DNA from: a bacterium
Lineage (GTDB): Bacteria > Sysuimicrobiota > Sysuimicrobiia > Sysuimicrobiales > Segetimicrobiaceae
Assembly (NCBI GenBank): GCA_035308905.1
Contig: DATGFS010000031.1
Location: 56,173 to 120,172, forward strand
Length of the DNA: 64,000 nucleotides
Direction of reading: 5' to 3'
Shown here: positions 25,262 to 36,270 of the stretch, piece after piece
Layout of the letters: every line of letters begins with the position of its first letter
Position numbering within the stretch: position 1 is the first letter of the stretch
The notes under the pieces: generated by a model
Told to the model about the DNA's origin: nothing
The model's input: only the letters and a program-made list of their open reading frames with translations
The model's database searches: none
Made by a program: the position numbers and the translations under genes

Positions 25262-26803
25262 CTACTTCGGCGCCATCCAGGTGTCGCTCAGGTCGATGAG
25301 CTCGACCGGGGTGCCGTGGAAGGCGTGCACCCGCTTGCTCAGGCCGTAGATGTTGAGCGTGTAGTAGATCTCCTTGGAGACAGCGTCGCGCACGAGCAGA
25401 ATCGACGACATCTGGTTGTACATGTCGCGGCGCTTCGTCGGGCTGTCGAGGGCCTCCGCCTGATCCAGCATCCGGTCGAACGCGGGGTCGCTGTAGTTCC
25501 AGTAGTTGAAGGCCGACTTCGTCTGGAAGTTCTGCCGCAGCGCCTGCGCCGGGTCGCCGGTGATCCAGCCCCACCCGATGATGAACATCTGCGCCTCGTG
25601 CCGGGCCAGCGCGTCGAGGTAGGCGCCCCACTCCATCACCTTGATGTTCGCGCGCACGTTGATCTGCTGCAGCTGCTGCTGCACGGCCTCCGCGATCTGC
25701 CGGTCGCCGAGATAGCGTCCCTCCGGCGTCCAGAACTGCGTCGTGAGGCCGTTGGCGAATCCCGCCTCCGCGAGCAGCTGCTTCGCCTTCGCCACGTCCA
25801 ACGGCAGGTCGGCGCACGGCGACGTCGCCATGATCTCCGGCGGGATCAGGCCGCATTTGGCCTCGCGGCCGAGCCCGTTCAGCACGAACTTGATGATCGG
25901 GCCCCGGTCGATCGCCATCGCCACGGCCTGCCGCACCTTGACGTTGTTGAACGGCGGATTCGTAACCGTGAACGCGACGCGGACGTCGCGGGTGGACGGG
26001 CTCGTGTCGAGGCTCAGGTTGGGATTGGCGCGGATCTGCGCGGCGAGGTTCGCCGGCGGGTTGGAGATCACGTCGACCTGCCCGCCCCGGAACGCCAGGA
26101 ACCGGGTGCTGTCTTCGGCGATCGGCCGGAAGACGACCGCGTCGAGATACGCCGCGCGGCCCCAGTAGTTGGGGTTGCGCACGATCTGCAGGCGCTGATT
26201 CGGCACCCATTCGGACAGCATGAACGGGCCCGTGCCCACCGGGTGGGTATTGATGTCGGGCGCGCCCGGCTGCAGCGCCGAGGGGCTGATGATCGCGACG
26301 ATGGGGGCGGCCAAGTTCTTTAAAAACGGCGCGAAGGGCCGCTTGAGGTGGACGATCACGCGTGCCGGGGTCACGATGTCGACGCGGTCGACGACGCCGG
26401 CGTAGCCGGCGCCGCGGGGCGAGGCGGCCGCCCGCTCGAGGCTCATCTTCACCGCCCGGGCGTCGAAGGGCGTCCCGTCCGAAAACTTCACGCCCTGGCG
26501 CAGGTCGAAGCGCCACGAGGTCGGGGACAACTCGAGCCAGCCCACCGCGAGGCCCGGGCGAAGGTTCAGATTGAGATCGAACCGCACCAGCGTGTCGTAG
26601 ATCAGATTGCTCACGATGATGTCGGTCGCCGCCTTGTAGTTGTGCGGGTCCAGGGTCAGGGCATCGGTTCCCTCGGCGATCGTGAGCGTGCCGCCGCGCG
26701 CGGGACTCTGCGCCGACGTCCAGGCCGGCAGGCCGAGCAGCCCGACCAGGATGGCGAGGATCACGGCCGTGAGTCCCGGCCGGTGTGGCCGACGTTGGTA
26801 CAT
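25262..26803 (-). CDS. Peptide ABC transporter substrate-binding protein, family 5 (importer 4)
   Basis: A 513-residue family 5 binding protein. The Sec signal has the core LTAVILAILVGLLGLPAW and ends in TSAQ with no lipobox cysteine. Mature-protein landmarks are GGTLTIAEGTDALTLDP, FDLRQGVKFSDGTPFDA, HPVGTGPFMLSEW and VRQAVAMAIDRGPI. Start ATG 26803 is preceded by GGGAGG at eight bases; the open frame extends much further upstream but overlaps the LLM gene. Within the operon it lies between two LLM genes and the M24 peptidase gene, separate from its permease genes. Confidence 0.92.
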   Translation of the reverse strand: MYQRRPHRPGLTAVILAILVGLLGLPAWTSAQSPARGGTLTIAEGTDALTLDPHNYKAATDIIVSNLIYDTLVRFDLNLNLRPGLAVGWLELSPTSWRFDLRQGVKFSDGTPFDARAVKMSLERAAASPRGAGYAGVVDRVDIVTPARVIVHLKRPFAPFLKNLAAPIVAIISPSALQPGAPDINTHPVGTGPFMLSEWVPNQRLQIVRNPNYWGRAAYLDAVVFRPIAEDSTRFLAFRGGQVDVISNPPANLAAQIRANPNLSLDTSPSTRDVRVAFTVTNPPFNNVKVRQAVAMAIDRGPIIKFVLNGLGREAKCGLIPPEIMATSPCADLPLDVAKAKQLLAEAGFANGLTTQFWTPEGRYLGDRQIAEAVQQQLQQINVRANIKVMEWGAYLDALARHEAQMFIIGWGWITGDPAQALRQNFQTKSAFNYWNYSDPAFDRMLDQAEALDSPTKRRDMYNQMSSILLVRDAVSKEIYYTLNIYGLSKRVHAFHGTPVELIDLSDTWMAPK

Positions 26804-26820
26804 TTCGAGCACCTCCCCCT

Positions 26821-27867
26821 CTACGGGTGTTTCGTCTGCGGGACCTCGGGACGGCTCCCGCGGTACGGGCCGATCACGTCCCGGGCGAAGTCTGTGATGA
26901 ACCGCTCCAGCGTCTGGCCGGGCACGCGCCACGGCAGCACGGCGACCTGCGTGACCCCCTGACGCTCCAGCGCCGCCACGCGCTCGAGACAGGCCGCGGC
27001 GTCGCCGGCCATCGTGAAGTGCGCCAGCACGTCGTCCGGCACCCCTTCCGCGGCGCGCGCCATGCTCACGGAGTGCGCGCCGTAGGTCACCGTCGCCAGC
27101 TCCCGGCGGAGCGGTTCCGGCACCGCCACGCCGAGCTCGTCCAGCACCGGCAGCGACGACACCAGAACGCCCACGACGATCTTGCGGACCGCGTCCCGCG
27201 CCTGCGCCGCGTCCGGGCTGAGCGCGGTGTGCAGCCAGAGCATCGTCTCGAACCCCTCCAGACCGCGGCCGGTCCGTGCGGCGCCCCGGCGGATGTGGCG
27301 CATCGCGTACTCGAAGGTCGGCGGCGAGGCCAGCGCGCCGATGATCACGCCGTCGGCGACCTCGCCGGCCAGCTCCAGAATCTTCGGCCCCCGCCCCGCG
27401 ATGTAGATCGGAATCGAGGCCCGCGCCGGAAAGTCCAGCGCGCCGGCGTGAAACCGCACGATCTGGCCTTCCTGCGTCACGCGTTCCCCGGCCCACAGAC
27501 GCCGGATCAGCGCGACGGCCTCGCGGATGGCCGCGGCGGGCCGCTCGCGCGCGATCCCCATCGCGTCGAACCCCGAGGCGCCCGCCCCGATGCCGAGAAT
27601 GCCGCGCCCGCCCGCGAGCTCGTCCAGGGTCCCCATCGCGGCCGCCGTCAGCGCGGGGTGCCGGGTGTACGGATCCGTCACGCACGGGCCCATCCGCACG
27701 CGCGTGGCACCCTCGGCGATCGCGGCCATCGTCACGTAGCAATCCCGGAAGAAGCGCTCGTCCGGAACCCAGACGACGTCGTAGCCGAGCGTCTCCGCCA
27801 GCACGCCGAGCCGCACGTTCTCGTCGTGCTCGTCCACGGGCGTGAGCCCGATGCCGAATCGCATCAT
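26821..27867 (-). CDS. LLM class flavin-dependent oxidoreductase (paralogue B)
   Basis: A 348-residue luciferase-like TIM-barrel oxidoreductase. Shared with paralogue A: VWVPDERFFRDCYVTMAAI, RVRMGPCVTDPYTRHPAL, GILGIGAGASGFDAMGI, PIYIAGRGPKILELAGEVAD. Start at ATG 27867 (or 27864), just four bases after the DppC stop; a further upstream in-frame start would overlap DppC. It lies between the importer 4 permease genes and the binding-protein gene. The repeated duplication of this enzyme in one operon suggests that oxidation of the imported compound is part of the pathway. Confidence 0.88.
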   Translation of the reverse strand: MMRFGIGLTPVDEHDENVRLGVLAETLGYDVVWVPDERFFRDCYVTMAAIAEGATRVRMGPCVTDPYTRHPALTAAAMGTLDELAGGRGILGIGAGASGFDAMGIARERPAAAIREAVALIRRLWAGERVTQEGQIVRFHAGALDFPARASIPIYIAGRGPKILELAGEVADGVIIGALASPPTFEYAMRHIRRGAARTGRGLEGFETMLWLHTALSPDAAQARDAVRKIVVGVLVSSLPVLDELGVAVPEPLRRELATVTYGAHSVSMARAAEGVPDDVLAHFTMAGDAAACLERVAALERQGVTQVAVLPWRVPGQTLERFITDFARDVIGPYRGSRPEVPQTKHP

Positions 27868-27871
27868 CCGC

Positions 27872-28792
27872 CTACCGGTAGAGCCTGGGATCGAGGGCAT
27901 CCCGCAGCCCGTCGCCGAGCAGGTTCAACGCGAGCACGAGGCTCATCAGGCACAGGCCCGGGATCACCATGACGTGCGGCGCGTCGAACAGGTAGTTGCG
28001 TCCTTCGCTCACCATCAGGCCCCACTCCGGCACGGGCGGCTGCGCGCCCAGACCGAGGAAACTCAAGCCGGCGATCGCCAGCAGGTCGCCGCCCAGGCCT
28101 ACCGTGGCGAGGACGATGATCGGCGCCGTGATGTTCAGGAGCACGTGCTGCCGCATCGTGCGGTAATGCGAGGCGCCCGCGGCGCGCGCCGCGTCGACGT
28201 ATTCCTGCTGCCGGACGGAGAGCACCGCGCCGCGCACCACGCGGATGTACTGCGGCATCTTCGTCAGGCCGACGGCCGCGGCGGCCGTCCACAGGCCGGA
28301 CCCGAGCACGGCGACGACGAGGATCGCGAGCAGGAAGTACGGGAACGCAAGCAGCAGGTCGGTGATCCGCATGATGCCCCCGTCGAGCCAGCGCCCGTAG
28401 TAGCCGGCGAGAAGACCCGGCGGGGTGCCCAGACACAGCCCCAGCGCGGTCGCGACCAGCCCGCCGCCGAGCGTGAACCGGGAACCGACGACGACGCGGG
28501 ACAGCATATCCCGCCCGAGGGCGTCGCGGCCGAGGATCGCCTGTCCGCCCGGGGGCGCCGCGCGTCCGGACAGCACCTGCGCCGACGGATCGAGGCGCCA
28601 CACGAGCGGGCCCGCCGCGGCGACGGCGACGATGACGAGCACGACGAACAGCCCCGCCATACCGGCGCGGTCGCGGCGCAGGCGGGACCAGCAGAGACGC
28701 CAGAAACCCCGGGCGCGGCCCCTGCGCGCGGCGGACGCGGCGCTCGGGACCGCGGGGCTAGGCGTAGTGGATCCGCGGATCGAGATATGCAT
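27872..28792 (-). CDS. Peptide ABC transporter permease, DppC/OppC type (importer 4)
   Basis: A 306-residue DppC-type permease. Hallmarks: AILGRDALGRDMLSRVVVG, FPYFLLAILVVAVLG, EAA loop DAARAAGASHYRTMRQHVLLN, PVPEWGLMVSEGRNYL and LLGDGLRDALDPRLYR. The only plausible start, ATG 28792, lies 35 bp inside the end of the DppB gene, a longer overlap than in the other importers; no ATG, GTG or TTG follows before the conserved part. This makes the start slightly uncertain. Confidence 0.9.
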   Translation of the reverse strand: MHISIRGSTTPSPAVPSAASAARRGRARGFWRLCWSRLRRDRAGMAGLFVVLVIVAVAAAGPLVWRLDPSAQVLSGRAAPPGGQAILGRDALGRDMLSRVVVGSRFTLGGGLVATALGLCLGTPPGLLAGYYGRWLDGGIMRITDLLLAFPYFLLAILVVAVLGSGLWTAAAAVGLTKMPQYIRVVRGAVLSVRQQEYVDAARAAGASHYRTMRQHVLLNITAPIIVLATVGLGGDLLAIAGLSFLGLGAQPPVPEWGLMVSEGRNYLFDAPHVMVIPGLCLMSLVLALNLLGDGLRDALDPRLYR

Positions 28793-29678
28793 AGGCGAGA
28801 TCGACCGCCAGGTTGATGATCGCGAACACGGCCGCGACGAGGAGAATCGCCCCCCGGATGATGGCGTAGTCGCGGCCCAGGACCGCGGTCAGCAGCAGCG
28901 TGCCGAGCCCCGGCAGCGCGAACACCGACTCGGTGAGCACCGCGCCGGCGAGCACCGTCCCAAACTGCAGCCCGACCACGGTCGTCACCGGGATCAGCGC
29001 GTTCTTGAGGAGGTGAAACGCCACGATCCGGAGCGCGCCCAGCCCCTTCGCGTACGCGGTGCGCACGTAGTCCGACCCGAGCACGTCGAGCACGCTGGAC
29101 CGCGTCATCCGGGCGATCGCGGCCAGCGGGAACGCCGCGAGCGTGATCACCGGCAGGACGACCTGGCCCGGCGTGCCCCACCCCGAGACCGGGAACAGCG
29201 GGTACTTGATCGCAAACCAGGATATGAGCAGAAGGCCCAACCAGAAGATCGGGATCGACACGCCGCCGAGCACGATCGCCCGCGCGAGGTAGTCGAGCCA
29301 GCTCTGCCGCCGCAGCGCCGAGAGGCACCCCACCGTCATACCGGTGAGCGTCGCCGCCGCCAGCGACAGCGTGGCGAGCACGAACGTGACCCCGAACGTC
29401 CTCGCCAGCTCGCCGGCGACCGGACGGTGGGTCTGGAACGAGCGGCCGAGATCGCCGCGGAGCGCCCGAAGGACGAATCCGGTGTACTGCGCCGCGAGCG
29501 GCCGGTCGAGGCCGAGCTGGTGGCGGAGGGTCGCGACCCCTTGCGGGGTCGCGTCCTGTCCGAGCATCAGCACGGCGGGGTCGCCCGGCGCGAACTGCAG
29601 CGCGACGAACACCAGCGCGGACACCGCGAGCAGGAGCGGCCCGAGGGCGAGCACCCGCCGAAACACGTAGGCCGTCAC
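28758..29678 (-). CDS. Peptide ABC transporter permease, DppB/OppB type (importer 4)
   Basis: A 306-residue DppB-type permease. GTG 29678 overlaps the stop of the M20 gene (GTGA). Typical elements: first helix VLALGPLLLAVSALVFVAL, FAPGDPAVLMLGQDA, HQLGLDRPLAAQY, EAA loop AYAKGLGALRIVAFHLLKNA, FALPGLGTLLLTAV and terminal AYLDPRIHYA. It pairs with the overlapping DppC gene product. Confidence 0.92.
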   Translation of the reverse strand: MTAYVFRRVLALGPLLLAVSALVFVALQFAPGDPAVLMLGQDATPQGVATLRHQLGLDRPLAAQYTGFVLRALRGDLGRSFQTHRPVAGELARTFGVTFVLATLSLAAATLTGMTVGCLSALRRQSWLDYLARAIVLGGVSIPIFWLGLLLISWFAIKYPLFPVSGWGTPGQVVLPVITLAAFPLAAIARMTRSSVLDVLGSDYVRTAYAKGLGALRIVAFHLLKNALIPVTTVVGLQFGTVLAGAVLTESVFALPGLGTLLLTAVLGRDYAIIRGAILLVAAVFAIINLAVDLAYAYLDPRIHYA

Positions 29679-30841
29679 GACTCTCCGGCGATCACGGCCG
29701 CGGCCGCGTAGACCTTCGCCGCGGCCACGACGTCGTCGACGGCCACGTGCTCGCGCTCTCCGGCGTCCTCGATCCGGCCGGGACCGAACGCGAGGCTCGG
29801 CAGGTTGCGCTCCCGGATCAGGTATCCGGCGTTGCTCGAGAACGTGATGTATGTGTGCTCGGGCGCGCGCCCGAGGGCCGCCCGCACCGCGCGCTCGACG
29901 AGGCGCACGATCGGCGCCCCCTCCGGTACCGCGTAGGGAAACATGCCGCTCGCCGCCCGGACGTGTCCGCCGATGCCGCGCCGCTCCCCGGCGATCCGAT
30001 CCGCCAGATCCTGGAGCGATCGGCCGATCGTCTCCGGCGACTCGCCCGGCAGCACGCGCCGGTCCACCATCACGCGGCAGCGGCCCGGCGTGCGGGGCGG
30101 CACCGCGGTGGAGTCCACGGCAAACGGCGCCAGGGTGGCGGCGCCGAGCACCGGGTCCGTCGGAAGCTCCACGCGCTCGAGCTCCAGGACGAAAGCGCCG
30201 AGCGCGTACAACGGGTTGGCGCCGTCGCGCGGCCGGCCCCAGTGCGTGGGCACGCCGGTGAACTCGACCTCGTAATGCGCGATGCCCCGGGCGCCGAGCA
30301 CGATGGCGTTGTTCGACGGCTCGCCCGCGATGCACACGTCCGCCTGCACGAGGCCGGCGGCGTCGATCTGGCGCACGCCTTCGTGGTTGGCGGCGAGGTC
30401 CTTCACGACCGCGGCCATCTGCACGCGGCCGGGCAGGGCGTCGCCGTGCCGCGCGAGCGCCGCCATCGCGGCGACCATCGCCGCGATCGACGCCTTGGGC
30501 GCGCACGCGCCGCGGCCGTACACGACCGGACCGGTCTTGCCGAACGGCGCTCCGTCCCGCGTCTCACCGCTGTACGGATCCTCCATCGCGCCGGCCGGCC
30601 CCGAATCCGTGTGGGTCAGCAGCAGGAGCCCCGGGCCCCGCTGAGATCCGACCTCGCCGACCACGTTCCAGTGGCGGTCGACCGTGACGCGCGCGCCCGC
30701 CCGCCGCAGACTCTCGGCGACGTGCTCGGCGACGCGGCGCTCGTCTCCCGTCGTGCCGGGAATCTGCACGAGCGCCTGCAGGGACCGGATGGCCGCCTCG
30801 GCGTCGATCTCGGCCGCGACGTGCACGGGATCCAACGACAC
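29675..30841 (-). CDS. M20-family peptidase-like protein with altered metal site
   Basis: A 388-residue protein with the overall M20/ArgE/DapE layout: catalytic lobe, dimerisation (lid) domain containing ARGIAHYEVEFTGVPTHWG, and a C-terminal metal His (REHVAVDD). The first ligand motif HTDSGPAG is present. However, the usual bridging-Asp motif GRGxxDxK reads GRGACAPKAS, and the usual DEE motif is replaced by VVKDLAANHEGV, so key metal-site residues are missing or relocated. CAGEPSNNAIV-like region with a conserved Glu (IAGEPSNN) remains. Start GTG 30841 follows GGAGG at seven bases. It is the first gene of the importer 4 operon. It may be a divergent subfamily, a mononuclear enzyme or a binding protein. 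Confidence 0.78.
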   Translation of the reverse strand: MSLDPVHVAAEIDAEAAIRSLQALVQIPGTTGDERRVAEHVAESLRRAGARVTVDRHWNVVGEVGSQRGPGLLLLTHTDSGPAGAMEDPYSGETRDGAPFGKTGPVVYGRGACAPKASIAAMVAAMAALARHGDALPGRVQMAAVVKDLAANHEGVRQIDAAGLVQADVCIAGEPSNNAIVLGARGIAHYEVEFTGVPTHWGRPRDGANPLYALGAFVLELERVELPTDPVLGAATLAPFAVDSTAVPPRTPGRCRVMVDRRVLPGESPETIGRSLQDLADRIAGERRGIGGHVRAASGMFPYAVPEGAPIVRLVERAVRAALGRAPEHTYITFSSNAGYLIRERNLPSLAFGPGRIEDAGEREHVAVDDVVAAAKVYAAAAVIAGES

Positions 30842-30993
30842 ACCATCTCCTCCGTGCGGGGGTTACGCGCGCGCGGCGCCGGCGCCGCGTGAGCGCGCGG
30901 GCGTGCCGCTTCCAATCCTCTGGGAAGGAGATTGCACCGCTAGCGAAAGAGTTCCTGTGTAGCGATGTTCGCAACGCGAGGAGGCGGTTTGAC

Positions 30994-34196
<3,203 letters not shown>

Positions 34197-34204
34197 AGCT
34201 CCTC

Positions 34205-34483
34205 CTAGTGATAGTCGACAATCTCCACGTCATAAGCGTCTCCGTCCCGCCACACGAAGCAAATTCGCCATTGGTCATTGATCCGAATACTATGTTGCCC
34301 TTCTCGGTCGCCATGAAGCGCCTCCAAGCGATTACCCGGCGGCGATGCCAAATCGCGCAACTCCGTCGCGATATCGACCTGCCGTAGTTTTCTCTGGGCC
34401 GTCCGCTCAAAGGCCTGGAACAGCTTCACACGCTGTCGCGAGTGAAGCTGTTGAGTTGCCTGTGATCGGAAAGACTTGATCAC
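34205..34483 (-). CDS. higB: HigB family mRNA interferase toxin
   Basis: A 92-residue RelE/ParE-superfamily toxin. It has the family pattern MIKSF at the start, RKLRQVDIATELRDL in the helical part, PPGNRLEALHGDREGQHSIR and INDQWRICFVW with the GDAYDVEIVDYH end; the basic and aromatic residues used for ribosome-dependent mRNA cleavage in HigB proteins are retained. The start is GTG 34483, only about seven bases after the -10 element, so the transcript is predicted to be leaderless or nearly so. Full length, so probably active. Confidence 0.94.
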   Translation of the reverse strand: MIKSFRSQATQQLHSRQRVKLFQAFERTAQRKLRQVDIATELRDLASPPGNRLEALHGDREGQHSIRINDQWRICFVWRDGDAYDVEIVDYH

Positions 34484-34489
34484 GGCATA

Positions 34490-34518
34490 AGTGTATAACG
34501 CGTCGCGTTACACGTCAA
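34490..34518 (-). promoter_or_regulatory. hig promoter with overlapping operator palindrome
   Basis: Reading the minus strand: -35 TTGACG (34518-34513), a 17 bp spacer and -10 TACACT (34495-34490). The spacer contains the 15 bp palindrome TAACGCG-A-CGCGTTA (34496-34510), perfectly placed for HigA to block RNA polymerase. Expected transcription start is about 34483, which coincides with the higB GTG. Confidence 0.75.
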
Positions 34519-34804
34519 GCATTAAGTATCGGCGACACTGAAGCCGGCGATCGAATTTGGACCCATGACCTGCACATTGCGAACGCCGCCTGAAGCGGAT
34601 TCCGCCAATCTGCGCACTCCCACGAGAGTCCTGAGGAACGATAAGGGTCTCTCGCTAGCTGTCAACGCCGGATCAAAAGGGCCGATTTATCAACCAACGG
34701 TTCACTTCGCGACCGTCTTCAGTGCGGGAATTGAACAGGAGTGGTAGAAATCAACAACGAGAAAGACCTCACCGACGCGTGGAACAACTGGGGGGAGTGG
34801 ATCG
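34519..34804. other. Gene-poor stretch between hig and DUF3830 genes
   Basis: About 290 bp with no convincing gene. It holds the tRNA-like repeat copy at 34543-34596. Two tiny open frames (34565-34747 and 34741-34857, plus strand) are not supported. Composition is more AT-rich than the surroundings. No clear promoter for the DUF3830 genes was seen. Confidence 0.5.
34543..34596. repeat. Dispersed degenerate repeat, copy A (tRNA-like relic)
   Basis: The stretch aligns with 52749-52801: both share GCCGGCGA, then an ATTTG core, ATGACCTGC, CATT, CGAA and GAAGC in the same order, with scattered mismatches. Read on the minus strand the core (GCAGGTCAT followed by a CAAAT motif) resembles the variable/T-arm part of a tRNA 3' half, but the stems no longer pair. 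It could be an old integration scar. Confidence 0.45.
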
Positions 34805-35284
34805 GTGCCCGATCAGCGTGTTCTGTCTCGAAAAATCCGGATCTCCTTTCCGGATGATGATATCTCCGCGGTCGCAGATCTTCTGGAGGAGGACTGTCCA
34901 AACACGTGTGAGGCGATATGGCGGCTCTTACCCCTGCGCCTCCAGGCGATCCATGACATCTGGTCCGGGCATCAGGTGTTGGCCCACCTGGACCAGACGT
35001 TTGTGCTTCCGCCCGAGAACGCGCTCACCTACCTTCCCGTCCCCGGTGACATCTTCTATTACTACAGGCCCCGCAATTACTTCCGGGGCTCCCCCTATCG
35101 AAGGTACGAATCCGCGGAGATAGGCATCGTGTATGACAGGGACACGAGGCCGCAGGGACCGCGAGGGCCGGAAGCCGTGAACCTCTTTGCGAACATCTCT
35201 TCCAGCCGGGAGGGCTTCGCAAGGGCGTGCGAAGACATGATCTACCGGGGCCAGAAGACCCTCCTCATCGAGAAGATGGAGTGA
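34805..35284 (+). CDS. DUF3830 family cyclophilin-like protein, copy 1
   Basis: A 159-residue protein I assign to the DUF3830 family (cyclophilin-like beta-barrel). Landmarks shared with the next two genes are CPNTCEAIWRLLP, QAIHDIWSG, VPGDIFYYYRP, SAEIGIVYDRD and a C-terminal NLFANIS...FARACEDM block. No signal peptide or membrane helix is seen. Start GTG 34805 follows GGGGGGAG at seven bases. The stop TGA overlaps a GTG in frame with copy 2. Members are often near transporters and amidohydrolases, but the biochemical role is unknown. Confidence 0.7.
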   Translation: MPDQRVLSRKIRISFPDDDISAVADLLEEDCPNTCEAIWRLLPLRLQAIHDIWSGHQVLAHLDQTFVLPPENALTYLPVPGDIFYYYRPRNYFRGSPYRRYESAEIGIVYDRDTRPQGPRGPEAVNLFANISSSREGFARACEDMIYRGQKTLLIEKME

Positions 35285-35289
35285 GCCGG

Positions 35290-35799
35290 ATGAGAAAATT
35301 GCTCTTCGAGCTGGGTGGAACAACGGCCGTGGCCGAGATGCACGACGACGTCGTGCCGAAGACGTGCGACGCGGTCTGGAACATGCTTCCGGCCGAAGGG
35401 ATGGCCATCCACGCCAACTGGTCGAGCCGCGAGATCATGCTGCATCTTCACGGCGAGAAGATCCTCCGGCTTCCCCCGGAGGGGCCGGCGCGGCGCGGGA
35501 CCACCGCCCCCGGCGACATCGTCTACTTCTGGCGGTCCCCCCAGATGTCTCGCGGCAAGCAGCTGGCCTACAGCGCCGAGTTCCAGCGCGAGCTGTCAGA
35601 GTTCGCGATCTTCTATGGCGACCCGGCCGCCGGTGGGAGGGCCGCGGACGACCCGGCACGCAGCGGCCGCGAGTCGAATTTGCAGGTCTCCACGTTGTTC
35701 GCCACGTTCATCGACATCCCAAAGGACTTCGCGCATAAGTGCGAAGAGATCCGCCACAACGGCCTGCAGAAGCTCGTCGTGAAGAGACTCGACAAATGA
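35290..35799 (+). CDS. DUF3830 family cyclophilin-like protein, copy 2
   Basis: A 169-residue paralogue: VPKTCDAVWNMLP, AIHANWSSREI, APGDIVYFWRSP, SEFAIFYGD and STLFATFIDIPKDFAHKCEEI correspond block by block to copy 1. An insertion of about 15 residues lies between the fourth and fifth blocks. ATG 35290 is favoured because GGAG lies eight bases upstream; GTG 35281, overlapping the stop of copy 1, is an alternative. The end overlaps copy 3 (ATGA), so the three are translated as one unit. Confidence 0.7.
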   Translation: MRKLLFELGGTTAVAEMHDDVVPKTCDAVWNMLPAEGMAIHANWSSREIMLHLHGEKILRLPPEGPARRGTTAPGDIVYFWRSPQMSRGKQLAYSAEFQRELSEFAIFYGDPAAGGRAADDPARSGRESNLQVSTLFATFIDIPKDFAHKCEEIRHNGLQKLVVKRLDK

Positions 35800-36245
35800 C
35801 GAGAGTGAAAATCACGCTGGGGGACGTCGAGGCGTTCGCGGAACTCGACGAGCAGGACGCGCCAAAGACCACGACATGGCTGAAGGAGATGCTTCCGATC
35901 GAGCAGCAGGCGATTCACAGCATGGAGAACGGCCGCGAGGTCTACGTCGTGCTCGATGCCGCCGATCGCGTCCCGGAAGAGAATCAGACGATCTACCAGA
36001 CCGTCGGCGACCTGTTCGTGTACTACAAACCGGCCATCTTCGTGACGCCCGAGTGGCCGAGGCATGTCCGCGACCTTCTCGTCATCGGATTCATCTACGA
36101 GCGGGACAGCGCGGTACGGGGCATCGACGGTCCGCTGGCCACGAACCTTGTCGGAAGAATCACTGAGGGGATCGATGCGCTTGCCCATGAGGCCCCGCGG
36201 ATGCGCCGGGAAGGCATGGGCAAGATGCGCATTAGCTTCGCGTAG
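35796..36245 (+). CDS. DUF3830 family cyclophilin-like protein, copy 3
   Basis: A 149-residue paralogue, the most divergent of the three. It keeps APKTTTWLKEMLP, QAIHSMENGREVYVVLD, TVGDLFVYYKP, VIGFIYERD and NLVGRI, but replaces the cysteine of PxTC by threonine. Start ATG 35796 overlaps the stop of copy 2. It is followed after 25 bp by a luciferase-like monooxygenase gene. Three different but fused-in-tandem paralogues suggest a heteromeric assembly. Confidence 0.7.
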   Translation: MTRVKITLGDVEAFAELDEQDAPKTTTWLKEMLPIEQQAIHSMENGREVYVVLDAADRVPEENQTIYQTVGDLFVYYKPAIFVTPEWPRHVRDLLVIGFIYERDSAVRGIDGPLATNLVGRITEGIDALAHEAPRMRREGMGKMRISFA

Positions 36246-36270
36246 ATGAACGGACCGGCCTGACGGCCTG

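Noticed and set aside
34565..34747. 60-codon plus-strand open frame after the hig promoter
   Set aside because: It begins inside the degenerate repeat, has no ribosome-binding site and no recognisable similarity.
34741..34857. 38-residue open frame (GTG 34741) overlapping the first DUF3830 gene
   Set aside because: The peptide is protein-like in composition but the start has no properly spaced ribosome-binding site and it overlaps a better supported gene.
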